Shown piece by piece: positions 1-9,000 of a stretch of 39,534 bases of DNA. Numbering within the stretch: position 1 is the stretch's first letter; each line of letters starts with the position of its first letter. This DNA is from Actinomyces provencensis. GTDB lineage: Bacteria; Actinomycetota; Actinomycetes; Actinomycetales; Actinomycetaceae. Made by a program: the position numbers and the translations under genes. The stretch spans positions 582,177 through 621,710 of the forward strand of contig NZ_LT700212.1 of NCBI RefSeq assembly GCF_900155435.1, in the 5' to 3' direction. The notes under the pieces are model-generated. The model saw only the letters and a list, made by a program, of their open reading frames with translations, ran no database searches and had not been told where the DNA came from.

Positions 1-1052
1 CCAAGAAGGTCGTGGCCCCCACCGAGCCGGTCCCTGACCACGGCGCGGGACTGCGCGAGGTCCTGCGCCTCTTCGAGGAGGTCGGCCCCGCCCTCGCCGA
101 CGCAAACATCGTGGCTGTGGGCCACCGCATCGTCCAGGGCGGGCGATACTTCGACGGCCCTGCGCTGATCGACGCCCGCGTCCACGGGCTCATCAAGGAA
201 CTGGCCGACCTGGCGCCACTGCACAACCCGGCCCACCTCAAGGGCATCGACGTCGCCCAGGAGCTGCTCCCCGACATCCCCCACGTCGCGGTCTTCGACA
301 CGGCCTTCTTCCAGAAGCTGCCTCCTGAGTCCTCGACCTACGCCCTTGACCGCGAGACGGCGGAGAAGTACTCGATCCGCCGCTACGGCGCGCACGGGAC
401 CTCCCACCAGTTCGTCTCCTCCAAGGTCTCCTCCATCCTGGGTGCCCGCGACCTCAAGCAGATCGTCCTGCACCTGGGCAATGGCGCGTCGGCCTCGGCC
501 ATCGTGGGCAGCCAGGCGGTGGACACCTCCATGGGACTCACCCCCTTGGAGGGCCTCATGATGGGCACCCGCACGGGCGACATCGACCCGGCAGTCGTCT
601 TCCACCTCCAACGCGTGGGTGGCATGACTTTCGAGGAGATCGACACGCTCTTCAACAAGAAGTCGGGCTTCAAGGGCCTCACCGGCGAGTCCGACATGCG
701 CGTCATCTGGGAGATGATCGCCTCCCACGACCGCGACACCCGTGCCAGGGCCCGCCTGGCCATGGACGTCTACATCAACCGCCTGGTGAAGTACATCGGT
801 GCCTACACCGCTGAGATGGGCGGGGTGGACGTGTTGACCTTCACCGCCGGCATCGGCGAGAACGACATCGGTTTGCGTCGCGAGATCTGCGAGCACCTGG
901 CACCGTTCGGCGTCATCCTCGACGAGGAGGCCAACAACGTCCACGTGCGCGAGCCCATCACCATCACCCAGCGCGGGTCTTCTGTGCGCGTCATGGTGGT
1001 GCCCACCAACGAGGAACTGGCCATCGCGAAGCAGGCGCTGACGCTGGTCTGA
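1..1052 (+). CDS. ackA: Acetate kinase, 5'-truncated by the window edge
   Basis: Interconverts acetyl phosphate + ADP and acetate + ATP in the cytoplasm, usually paired with phosphotransacetylase, which would lie upstream. The frame is open from base 3. About 346 residues are present against roughly 400 in the family, so some 50 N-terminal residues, including the first phosphate-binding motif, are missing. The ASKHA-fold signatures are visible in order: GHRIVQGG (the common form has His where Gln stands), FDTAFF, RYGAHGTSH, HLGNGAS, DTSMGLTPLEG, MMGTRTGDIDP and FTAGIGEN near the C-terminus. The GTG at 12 is internal and should not be taken as the start. The gene is followed by a strong hairpin, so it probably ends its transcription unit. 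Identification is firm. Confidence 0.95.
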   Translation, partial: KKVVAPTEPVPDHGAGLREVLRLFEEVGPALADANIVAVGHRIVQGGRYFDGPALIDARVHGLIKELADLAPLHNPAHLKGIDVAQELLPDIPHVAVFDTAFFQKLPPESSTYALDRETAEKYSIRRYGAHGTSHQFVSSKVSSILGARDLKQIVLHLGNGASASAIVGSQAVDTSMGLTPLEGLMMGTRTGDIDPAVVFHLQRVGGMTFEEIDTLFNKKSGFKGLTGESDMRVIWEMIASHDRDTRARARLAMDVYINRLVKYIGAYTAEMGGVDVLTFTAGIGENDIGLRREICEHLAPFGVILDEEANNVHVREPITITQRGSSVRVMVVPTNEELAIAKQALTLV

Positions 1053-1070
1053 GTTGCGCTCTGGCGAGGG

Positions 1071-1109
1071 CGACGCCCGGGTGTGGTCATGCGGCCACCC
1101 CGGGCGTCG
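1071..1109 (+). terminator. Hairpin terminator after ackA
   Basis: Positions 1071-1081 pair perfectly with 1099-1109, and 1083-1086 with 1095-1098, leaving an 8-nt loop and a one-base bulge at 1082. It starts 19 nt after the ackA stop. Only a weak T-tract follows, as is common in high-GC actinobacteria. Confidence 0.65.
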
Positions 1110-1263
1110 TCGTTCCCGGTACCCACACGTCACCCACATGTGGGTTCGGGATCCTCACGACCGCCACATCCGGCGAATCCATCCCCGAACCCGCGCACCG
1201 GAGGCACACCCACACCGGGACGCGCGACACGGCACAATGGGGGCACCACTTCGAAGGAGCACC

Positions 1264-3390
1264 GTGAACTTCCATTCGCTCTACGACCAGGGTTTCGCCC
1301 GCGTCGCCGCCGTCACGCTCCCCGTCCACGCGGCACAGCCCGAACGCAACGCCGAGGAGGTCGTCACCGCAGCCCGGGAATGCTCCGCGCGCGGGGTGGC
1401 CGTGGCTGTGTTCCCCGAGCTGTGCATGAGCGGCTATGCGATCGACGACCTGCTCCTCCAGGACGTCCTGCTGGACGGTGTCCTGGACGCGCTGGGGACA
1501 GTGGTGGAAGCCTCCCGGGACCTCCTGACCCTGGTGGTCGTGGGCGCCCCGCTGCGCCACGGGAACCGGCTCTTCAACTGCGCGGTGTTCATCCACCGCG
1601 GGCGTGTCCTGGCGATCACCCCGAAGCAGTACCTGCCCAACTACCGGGAGTTCTACGAGAAGCGTCACTTCGCGCCCGGGGCCGACTCCGCACCGGGTGT
1701 CATGGAGGCGGCCCCCTGGATGGGTGAGCAGCTCCCTGAGGGGACCGCCGAGCTCCCCTTCGGCACGGTCCTGGTCGACGTCCTCGACGTGCCCGGGCTG
1801 TGCGTGAGCGCGGAGATCTGCGAGGACATGTGGGTCCCCGTCCCGCCCTCGTCACGGGCAGCCCTGGAAGGGGCCAGCGTGGTGCTGAACCTGTCGGCCT
1901 CCCCCGTCATGGTGGGGCGTGCGGAGGAACGCAGGCTGCTGGTGCGCTCAGCCTCGGCCCGCACGAACTGCGCCTACGTGTACTGCGCGGCAGGACCGGG
2001 CGAGTCGACCACCGACCTGTCCTGGGACGGCCAGACCCTGGTCTACGAGATGGGTGACCTGCTGGCGGAGGGTGAGCGCTTCCCCTCGGGGCGTCGCGTC
2101 ACCGTGGCGGACGTGGACCTGGACCGACTGCGCCAGGAACGCCAGCGCCAGGGCTCCTTCGAGGACAACGCCCGCGCCGACGACACCCTGAGCGCCTCGG
2201 GAAAGGCGGCCCTCCCACACATCGGGATCCGCCTGGACCCCCCGCGCACGGACCTCGGCCTGGAGCGCGCCGTCGACCGCTTCCCCTTCGTGCCCGATGA
2301 TCCCCAGCGCCTGGCGCAGGACTGCTACGAGGCCTACAACATCCAGGTCTCGGGGTTGGAGCAGCGCCTGCGCGCCATCGGCACGCCCAAGGTCGTCATC
2401 GGGGTGTCCGGGGGCCTGGACTCCACCCATGCACTCATCGTGGCCGCCAAGGCGATGGACCGATTGGGGCGCCCTCGTACCGACGTGCTTGCCTACACGC
2501 TGCCGGGCTTCGCGACGACCGCCCACACGAAGACCAACGCCACCCTGCTGTGCGAACGTCTGGGGGTCTCCTTCGAGGAGATCGACATCACCCCCGCGGC
2601 CCGCCAGATGCTCGCCGACCTGCGTCACCCCTATGCCTCGGGTGCGGAGGACTACGACGTCACCTTCGAGAACGTCCAGGCGGGCCTGCGCACCGACTAC
2701 CTCTTCCGCCTGGCCAACCACCTGGGCGGCATCGTCCTGGGCACCGGGGACCTCTCGGAGTTGGCGCTGGGATGGTGCACCTACGGGGTGGGCGACCAGA
2801 TGAGCCACTACGCGGTGAACACCGGGGTGCCCAAGACCCTGATCCAGCACCTCATCCGATGGGTCGTGGCGTCCGGTCAGTTCGAGGAGGGGGTGGGCGA
2901 GATCCTCCTCTCGATCCTGGACACCGAGATCACCCCGGAGCTGGTGCCCACCCGCCCCGGCGAGGTTCCCCAGTCCACGGAGGCTTCCATCGGCCCCTAC
3001 AACCTGCAGGACTTCACGCTCTTCCACGTGCTCCGCCGCGGTTACAGGCCCTCCAAGATCGCCTTCTTGGCGGAGAAGGCGTGGGGGGACGCGGAGTCGG
3101 GCGAGTGGCCGGCCGGCTTCCCCCAGGACAAGCGCGTAGCCTACACGCTGTCGGAGATCGTGCGCTGGGAGCGGCTGTTTCTGTGGCGTTTCTTCTCCAA
3201 CCAGTTCAAGCGCACCGCCATCCCCAACGGCCCGAAGGTCGTGGCGGGCGGCTCCCTGTCCCCGCGCGGGGACTGGCGCATGCCCTCCGACACCTCGGCC
3301 ACCGCATGGGTGGCGGAGTTGGACGCCGCGGTGGCAGGGGTGCTCGCGGGCGGGCAGACCGGCGCGCACGAGGGCGGGGCGGACGCATGA
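1264..3390 (+). CDS. nadE: Glutamine-dependent NAD+ synthetase
   Basis: Last step of NAD+ synthesis: amidates nicotinate adenine dinucleotide with ammonia released from glutamine, via an AMP intermediate. The protein is 708 aa, the two-domain actinobacterial form. N-terminal nitrilase-type glutaminase: catalytic Glu52 (FPELCMSGY), Lys121 (PKQYLPNY) and Cys186 (SAEICEDMW). C-terminal synthetase: P-loop SGGLDST near residue 382 and a GTGDLSEL motif. The start is GTG 1264, with an AAGGAG-type ribosome site at about 1253-1258; the frame is open further upstream, but that stretch has no family similarity. A possible -10 (CACAAT) lies at 1233-1238. The stop overlaps the next gene in an ATGA, so it heads an operon (nadE - SdpI-like - PhzF-like) later interrupted by an insertion sequence. 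Confidence 0.96.
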   Translation: MNFHSLYDQGFARVAAVTLPVHAAQPERNAEEVVTAARECSARGVAVAVFPELCMSGYAIDDLLLQDVLLDGVLDALGTVVEASRDLLTLVVVGAPLRHGNRLFNCAVFIHRGRVLAITPKQYLPNYREFYEKRHFAPGADSAPGVMEAAPWMGEQLPEGTAELPFGTVLVDVLDVPGLCVSAEICEDMWVPVPPSSRAALEGASVVLNLSASPVMVGRAEERRLLVRSASARTNCAYVYCAAGPGESTTDLSWDGQTLVYEMGDLLAEGERFPSGRRVTVADVDLDRLRQERQRQGSFEDNARADDTLSASGKAALPHIGIRLDPPRTDLGLERAVDRFPFVPDDPQRLAQDCYEAYNIQVSGLEQRLRAIGTPKVVIGVSGGLDSTHALIVAAKAMDRLGRPRTDVLAYTLPGFATTAHTKTNATLLCERLGVSFEEIDITPAARQMLADLRHPYASGAEDYDVTFENVQAGLRTDYLFRLANHLGGIVLGTGDLSELALGWCTYGVGDQMSHYAVNTGVPKTLIQHLIRWVVASGQFEEGVGEILLSILDTEITPELVPTRPGEVPQSTEASIGPYNLQDFTLFHVLRRGYRPSKIAFLAEKAWGDAESGEWPAGFPQDKRVAYTLSEIVRWERLFLWRFFSNQFKRTAIPNGPKVVAGGSLSPRGDWRMPSDTSATAWVAELDAAVAGVLAGGQTGAHEGGADA

Positions 3391-3737
3391 GCGCCCTCGG
3401 AGTCATCGGCGTCCTGCTCTTCGTGTCCATGGCGGTGGTCTTCGGGGTGTCTGCCGCCAAGGGGCGGGCAGGAACCCTGCCCAAGGGATCCGCTCTGGGG
3501 CTGCACAACCGGGAGGTCCTGGCCTCCGATCAGGCCTGGCGCGAAGCCCACCGTGCGGCCTGGCCGATCCTTGCCGCCGGATGCGCCGTGGCCGTCTTCC
3601 ACGCCCTGGGTTGCCTGGTCGCAGGTCTCGGGATGGGTGCCGACGGTGCATCGTTCACGCGCGTGCTGGTGGTCTCGGGCCTGGTGGTGACCGTGGGCCT
3701 CTGGTTCGTGGCCTCCGCCGCAGGGGTCAATACCGTG

Positions 3738-3745
3738 AAACATAT
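3738..3745. repeat. Target-site duplication, left copy
   Basis: AAACATAT immediately left of the insertion sequence, identical to 5191-5198. Eight bases is the usual ISL3-family duplication length, and the AT-rich site stands out in this high-GC DNA. Confidence 0.93.
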
Positions 3746-3769
3746 GGCGCTTCTGACTCTTCCGTGGGT
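3746..3769. repeat. Terminal inverted repeat, transposase 3' side
   Basis: Matches the reverse complement of 5167-5190 at 19 of 24 positions. Its last base coincides with the outer base of the transposase stop codon. Confidence 0.88.
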
Positions 3770-5079
3770 CATGGTCGGCCGGGGAGGGTGGGGCGGTGGC
3801 CGCCGAGGGTGAGCATGGCCAGGGCGATGAGTGCGTCGGGTGAGCGGAACCCGAACGCGACGCGGGTGATGAGTCGGATCTTGGTGTTGACGGACTCGAT
3901 GCGCCCGTTGGAGAGTCCGTGCTCGATCGCGGCGAGGATCCTCTCGCGGTGTTTCACGATCGAGCGTTGGAGTTTCACGAAGGCGGGGATACGACATCGC
4001 CTGGCCCAGGAGATCCACCGCTCCAGTGCGTCGATGGCTTGCTCGTAGGGCAGCTTGAAGACGACCCGTAGTCCTTCTTTGAGGAGGTAGGCGCGGTGCA
4101 ACCTGGGGTCGGTCTGCGCGATCCAGGCGAGCTTCTCGGTCTGCCTCTCGGTGAGATCCTCAGGGTTCTTCCACAGCGCGTAGCGTGAGTTCTTCAACCT
4201 GCGGGCTGTGTCGTTGGCGGGTCTGGCGGGTGCGTCTTTGCGAGGTCTGCCGACGTTGCGGCGCGGCTCACCCCGGGCGGCCTTGCGGGCATCGTTCCAT
4301 GCCTGCCGGCGCACCTCATCCAGGGCGTCGGTGGCCCACTTGACGACGTGGAACGGGTCAGCGCAGCGCACTGCATGAGGGCACTTCTCCGCCACGACGT
4401 CGCCGATCCAGTCCGCCCCGTCCGCACTGACATGCGTGACCTGGGCGCACCTGCCCGCCCCGGAGGCCTCCAGGGCGTCAAAGAAGGCTCGCAGCGTCTT
4501 CTTGTCCCGCCCAGGCGCTGCCCACACGAGTCGGCCGGTGTCGTGACAGACGACGACGGTGAGGTACTTGTGGCCCTTCTTGTAGCTGATCTCATCGATC
4601 CCGATGCGGGTGAGCCCGGCGAACAGGTCGGTCTCGGCGGCGGTGTCGTCCCACACGCGGGCAACGATCGCTCCGACCGTGCGCCACGCGATGCGCATCA
4701 ACTCCCTCACGGCAGACTTCGAGGACACTGTCGCCAACCACGCGACCTGATCGTCGAAGAACCTCGTGTGTCCGGCACCGTGACGCGCCCACGGCACCTG
4801 CGCGACGATCACCCCATGCTCAGTACACTTCACACGCGGCGCCTCCGCTTCCAGCCACACCGGGACAGGGCCCAGGTCCAGCGCCCTCCACCGCCGCAGC
4901 CCCTCACCGAGGTCGTAACGGGCAGCACGTCTGCCGCACCTCCCGCACCGAGGCCTCAGCTTCCCCGACGCACGCACCGACGCGACCACGATGCCCTCGT
5001 CCGCGTCATACTCGACCTGCTCGACGACCGTGGTCTTCTCGACTCCCAGCAGCCCTCGCCATAGGGTGGTTTCCTGCAC
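3769..5079 (-). CDS. ISL3-family transposase
   Basis: A 436-aa DDE transposase that cuts and pastes its own element. An N-terminal zinc-ribbon-like part has CGRCGRR followed by a KCTEHG motif. The catalytic core shows GIDEISYKKGHKYLT (first Asp, about residue 162), VSADGADW (second Asp, about 213) and NGRIESVNTKIR (Glu, about 398). These are the hallmarks of ISL3/transposase_ISL3. The start is GTG 5079, lying inside a 14-bp inverted repeat that may serve as an operator. The reading frame is intact and full length, so the element is probably active. Transcription opposes the host operon. Confidence 0.95.
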   Translation of the reverse strand: MQETTLWRGLLGVEKTTVVEQVEYDADEGIVVASVRASGKLRPRCGRCGRRAARYDLGEGLRRWRALDLGPVPVWLEAEAPRVKCTEHGVIVAQVPWARHGAGHTRFFDDQVAWLATVSSKSAVRELMRIAWRTVGAIVARVWDDTAAETDLFAGLTRIGIDEISYKKGHKYLTVVVCHDTGRLVWAAPGRDKKTLRAFFDALEASGAGRCAQVTHVSADGADWIGDVVAEKCPHAVRCADPFHVVKWATDALDEVRRQAWNDARKAARGEPRRNVGRPRKDAPARPANDTARRLKNSRYALWKNPEDLTERQTEKLAWIAQTDPRLHRAYLLKEGLRVVFKLPYEQAIDALERWISWARRCRIPAFVKLQRSIVKHRERILAAIEHGLSNGRIESVNTKIRLITRVAFGFRSPDALIALAMLTLGGHRPTLPGRP

Positions 5080-5145
5080 GCCGTTCTCCCTGTTTCGTTA
5101 CTGACTCTCGACAAGCCAGGAACATAGACGAGAGAACGGCGTGCA
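5075..5145. promoter_or_regulatory. 14-bp perfect inverted repeat over the transposase start
   Basis: TGCACGCCGTTCTC at 5075-5088 is exactly inverted at 5132-5145, with 43 nt between. The inner arm covers the transposase GTG start; the outer lies upstream. It could be a site for transposase autoregulation, a hairpin that hides the start when read from outside transcription, or internal transposase-binding sites. This reading is inference. Confidence 0.5.
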
Positions 5146-5166
5146 CCCGTCCAGACCCGCCCAACC

Positions 5167-5190
5167 ACCCACAGATCAGTCACAAGAGCC
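5167..5190. repeat. Terminal inverted repeat, transposase 5' side
   Basis: Partner of 3746-3769; read inward it begins GGCTCTTGTGACTGATC. Confidence 0.88.
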
Positions 5191-5198
5191 AAACATAT
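5191..5198. repeat. Target-site duplication, right copy
   Basis: AAACATAT directly after the insertion sequence. Fusing it with the left copy restores the SdpI-like reading frame to a stop at 5206-5208. Confidence 0.93.
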
Positions 5199-5215
5199 GG
5201 ACGAATGAGGATCTG

Positions 5216-6055
5216 ATGAGCTTTCCCTTCACCCAGGTCGACGTCTTCGCCACCACGCCGTTCTCGGGCAACCCACTGGCCGTTGTCCTGGACGCGCGCG
5301 GCCTCGACACGGAGGTCATGCGTTCCCTGTCCGCCTGGACGAACCTCTCCGAATGCACCTTCGTCCTGCCTCCGACCAGTGAGGAGGCCGACTACCGGGT
5401 GCGCATCTTCAGCGGGCGTATGGAACTTCCCTTCGCCGGCCACCCCACCCTGGGGACCGCTGCGGCCTGGCGACGCTCCGGTGGGGTCTCCCGTCGCCCG
5501 GGCACGATCATCCAGGAGTGCGGGATCGGGTTGGTCCAGGTGCGCGAACAGGGGGACGTCTTCTCCTTCGCGGCACCCGATCTGCTGCGCGACGGCCCGG
5601 TGACCGAGCAGGACCTGGGGGAGGCCGCCGAGATCCTCGGACTTGAGCCTTCCCTGATCGTCGAGGCGCGCTGGGCCGACAACGGACCCGGATGGCTGGG
5701 GATCCTGCTCCCCGACCCCGAGGTGGTGGCATCCCTGCGTCCCTCCGCCTCCCCCGGTCGATCACGGGCCATCGGCGTCCTCGCCCCGACCCCCTCGGGC
5801 GACCCCGATTCCTTCGTCGTGAGGACCTTCTTCTCCGAGGAGGGCGGCCCCCTGTTGGAGGACCCGGTCACCGGCAGTTTCAATGCCGCTGCGGCGCAGT
5901 GGATGCTGGACACGGGTCGAGCCCGCACTCCCTACTCCGTGCGTCAGGGGAAGCAGCTCGGGCGGGCGGGGAGAGTGCTCCTGACCGAGGAGGACACAGG
6001 GCTGTGGGTGGGCGGCACGGTCCGTACCGTCGTCCAGGGGAGCATCGACGCCTGA
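5216..6055 (+). CDS. PhzF-family isomerase/epimerase-like protein
   Basis: 279 aa with the two-lobed diaminopimelate-epimerase-like fold of the PhzF family. Visible motifs are QVDVFATTPFSGNPLAVV at the N-terminus, the catalytic Glu in LSECTFV (residue 46, matching Glu45 of PhzF), FAGHPTLGTA, and EDPVTGS in the second lobe. Known members isomerise a dihydro-hydroxyanthranilate in phenazine synthesis, but no phenazine genes lie nearby, so the substrate is unknown. The start is ATG 5216, with GAGGA at 5207-5211. Before the IS insertion only 7 nt separated it from the SdpI-like stop, so it was the third gene of the nadE operon; the element may now cut off its transcription. The association with NAD synthesis is suggestive only. 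Confidence 0.92.
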   Translation: MSFPFTQVDVFATTPFSGNPLAVVLDARGLDTEVMRSLSAWTNLSECTFVLPPTSEEADYRVRIFSGRMELPFAGHPTLGTAAAWRRSGGVSRRPGTIIQECGIGLVQVREQGDVFSFAAPDLLRDGPVTEQDLGEAAEILGLEPSLIVEARWADNGPGWLGILLPDPEVVASLRPSASPGRSRAIGVLAPTPSGDPDSFVVRTFFSEEGGPLLEDPVTGSFNAAAAQWMLDTGRARTPYSVRQGKQLGRAGRVLLTEEDTGLWVGGTVRTVVQGSIDA

Positions 6056-6057
6056 GC

Positions 6058-6087
6058 CCGGGCCCGACTCTCTGTCCTCAGGCCCGG
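6058..6087. terminator. Hairpin between convergent phzF-like gene and adnB
   Basis: CCGGGCC (6058-6064) pairs with GGCCCGG (6081-6087) across a 16-nt loop. It lies at the junction of two convergent genes and overlaps the last codons of adnB, so it could serve both strands. Confidence 0.45.
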
Positions 6088-9000
6088 CGCAGCGCCACCC
6101 CGACCGCGTCGTCCAGCACGCCACCGTTCCCGTCCCCGAGCATCCCCACCAAATCCTCCAGGGAGAACTCCGTGGGTCCCGCCAGGAAGGCGACGCGCGC
6201 CGCGACCTGTTCCTCTGGCACCCCGGTGCGGCGCGCCCACGCAAGCCGGTACAGGCGCAGCTGGGTCAGGTAGTAGCGCAGCACCGCAGGCTCCGTGACC
6301 TCAGACGGCACGCGACCCGACTTCCAGTCCACCACCGTGTCGCGTCCGCCGGCATCACGGAACACCGCGTCGATACGGCCCTGGACGGACACGCCCGCGA
6401 TCTCGACCGCAAAGGGCTCCTCGATGCCCACCGGCACGTGGGTGGCCAACAGTGACAGTCCCCGGAAGTGCTCCTGCATCGCTGCCAGCCGGGTCCGCTC
6501 GCGCTCCGACAGGGTCTCCTCACCGGGCACGGGCTCGTCCCAGAGTTCGCCGCTGGTCTGACGCAGCTGACGCTCGGCCCAAGCGTGGAAGATCGTGCCC
6601 AGGGCCGAGGCCTCCGAGGGCTCCGCGGGCAGCGGTCTGCGCAGGTCCAGGGCGAATGCCTGGGGGTCCTCCAACAACCTGGACACACTGGTGGCGGGCA
6701 GACGCTCCGGCGTCACCACCACACTGCGGCTCTCCTCGCGCAGGGCCCGTTCCTCCAGCAGCGCCCGCACATCGCGCGCCAGGGGCTCCTCTTCCAGGGA
6801 GTCGAGCACCTGGTCCGTGGTCAGCCCCAGGTCCTCCATCTCCAGGGCACGCGCCGCCACCCGCAGCGCGGAGGCACTCACGAGCTCCCGCGACCGTCCG
6901 GGCCTGCGAGGAAACTCTGCGGGCTCCGTGGCACCTACGAGGGCGGCCGTGGTCTCCTCATCGGGTCGGGGCGCCACCGCCCAGGCCGGATCACTGCGGG
7001 TGAGGCCCGCCATGAGGGGCTCCATGAGATAGCGCGACGGCGGACGCAGGCTCTTCGCATGGTCGATCCAGGATCCCGTCATCAGCAGGTCCCGGCGTGC
7101 CCGGGTCAGGGCCACGTAGGCGAGGCGACGTTCCTCGCGTTCCATGTGGGCGCCCATCTCCTGGGCGTAGGCGCCTCCCACCCACTTGTTGAAGGCGGCC
7201 TGGGGAGTCCGTCCCTCACTGAGGTCGGGGAGGAAGGCAGGCAGCGAATCCGCGTCGCGACGCACGGGGTAGGGCAGCTCGTCGACCGTGCCCAGCCACC
7301 CCTTGGAGGGCTGGGGTTCCTCCTGCCAGGTCCGCCCACCGCGGCCACTGTGCTTGGGGAAGATCCCGTCATCCATGGCGAAGACGGCCACGGTATCCCA
7401 CTCCAGTCCCTTGGCGCCGTGGATGGTCATGATCTGCACGGCAGCCGGGTCGGGCTCGACGCTGGGGCCCGCCAGTCCGGACTCCTCCTCCTCGGCCACG
7501 GACAGCCAGGTGAGGAAACCCCTCATGGTCGCCCCCTGGGCTGAGGCCTCGAAGTCGGTGGCGACGTCGACGAAGGCGTCGAGGGACTCCCGTCCGGTGT
7601 TGAGCAGTGGGTCGGCGGTGACGTCCTCGGCCAGGCCCATGATCGAGATCGCGCGTTCCACCTGCTCCACGACCCCGCGTCCGCCACCTCTGCGTACGGC
7701 GCGCAGGCGCCGCCCCAGGACACGGACGCGCCGGGCGGCGGCCTCGGTGAAGGCGGGCACGCCGGGGCGCGGCGACCACCCGGGCTCGGGCGGGGAGTCC
7801 ACGGCATCGAGCAGCAGGGTCTCAGGGCGCTCCACCTCGCTGCCACGCCGCGCCAGCTTGCGCGACCACTCCCCCATGACCCGCAGATCTGCGGAGCCGA
7901 GGTCCAGGTTGGCGAGCAGGCGGACCACCCACGGTGAGTTCGTGACATCCACGCCGAGTTCCAGCGCGGCACGCAGGTCGGCGACCGCGGGCTGGTCGAG
8001 CAACCCGCCCAACCCGATGACCTGGGTGGGAATGTCGCGTGCCCGCAGGGCGTCGTCCACGGCTTGGAAGTCACGTCGGCGCCTGCACAGGACCGCGGCA
8101 CTGGCCATGCGCGACCCGAGGGGAACGCGGTGGGCCTGGATGAAGTCCGCCACGACCTCCACCTGTTCACCCCGGTCCAGGGTGTAGGCGACCTCGACGG
8201 AGCCCTCGCCTGCCTTGTCACGCGCCCGCAGCACCGGGGAGACGGCGTGGACGGAGTGGGCACGCAGGGGTTCGGCCACCTTGTTGGCGACGTCGAGGAC
8301 CTGGCGGTCATTGCGCCACGAGGTTGACAGGCTCAATGTCTGGTCGGGGTCGGGCTCCCCGGTGGGTTGGAAGCGGGAGAGGAAGCCCTCCAGGGACGCA
8401 GCCGAGGCGCCTCGCCATCCGTAGATCGCCTGGTTCGGGTCCCCGACCGCCGTGACCGGGTGGTCGTGGAAGACACGGGAGAGCAGTTCCATCTGGACGA
8501 CGGAGGTGTCCTGGAACTCGTCCAGGAGCACGGCGCGGTGGTCGCGTCGCAGCGTTTCGCACACATCCGGGGCCTCGGTGACGATGCGTGTGGCCAGGGA
8601 GAGCTGGTCGGAGAAGTCCAGGAATCCCGCGGCCCGCTTGCGGCGGTCGAACTCCGCGACCAGGTCCAACAGGGCCAGGCGCATGTCATTGGCTGCGATC
8701 GCGCCCGCCAGGTGCGAGGTCGGCTTGCCGATCTCTCGCAGGGAGGTCCCGAACCAGGTGAGTTCCTCCCGCGCCTGGTCCAGGGTGAGGTCGTGTTCCG
8801 CGACGTGCCCGGCCAGGGCGAGGCTGCGGTGGACCACGGTGCTGGGTGCGGCGTCCCCGGGCAGGTCGCCTCGCCAGGACTCCACGATGTCGGTCATCAT
8901 CTGGACGGCCCCGGCCTGGCCGAGCATCCGGAAGTCGGGATCCACCCCGATGCGCAGGCCGTGCTCGGACACGATGCGCTCCGCGAAGGAGTTGTAGGTG

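Larger units (their letters stand above)
3387..3812 (+). pseudogene. SdpI-family membrane protein, 3' end replaced by insertion sequence
   Basis: A small integral membrane protein with three hydrophobic segments (about residues 3-24, 53-76 and 90-112) and a central GLHNREVLASDQAWREAH-type loop, resembling the SdpI/YhfL family. The family is named for a Bacillus immunity protein, but most members have no known role. It overlaps nadE by 4 nt (ATGA), so it is translationally coupled. The ISL3 element enters after two bases of codon 120. The present frame reads into the element for a foreign tail and stops at 3812 (141 aa). Joining the flanks at the target duplication restores ...KHMDE-stop, a 122-aa protein, so only the last two residues were lost and the altered protein might still function. 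Family assignment is moderately sure. Confidence 0.7.
3746..5190 (-). mobile_element. Complete ISL3-family insertion sequence (1445 bp)
   Basis: The element is bounded by imperfect 24-bp terminal inverted repeats, 3746-3769 and 5167-5190 (19 of 24 positions match; the tips read GGCGCTTCTGACT and GGCTCTTGTGACT). It is flanked by perfect 8-bp direct repeats AAACATAT. It carries a single intact transposase gene on the reverse strand. Size, tip sequence, duplication length and transposase all fit ISL3. It sits inside a forward operon in the opposing orientation, so it may be polar on the PhzF-like gene downstream. The intact gene and perfect duplication suggest a fairly recent insertion. Confidence 0.95.

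Noticed and set aside
3746-5215. Outward promoter from the IS end driving the PhzF-like gene
   Set aside because: The right end reads ...CATATGG with no -35-like hexamer at 16-19 nt; I could not support a hybrid promoter.
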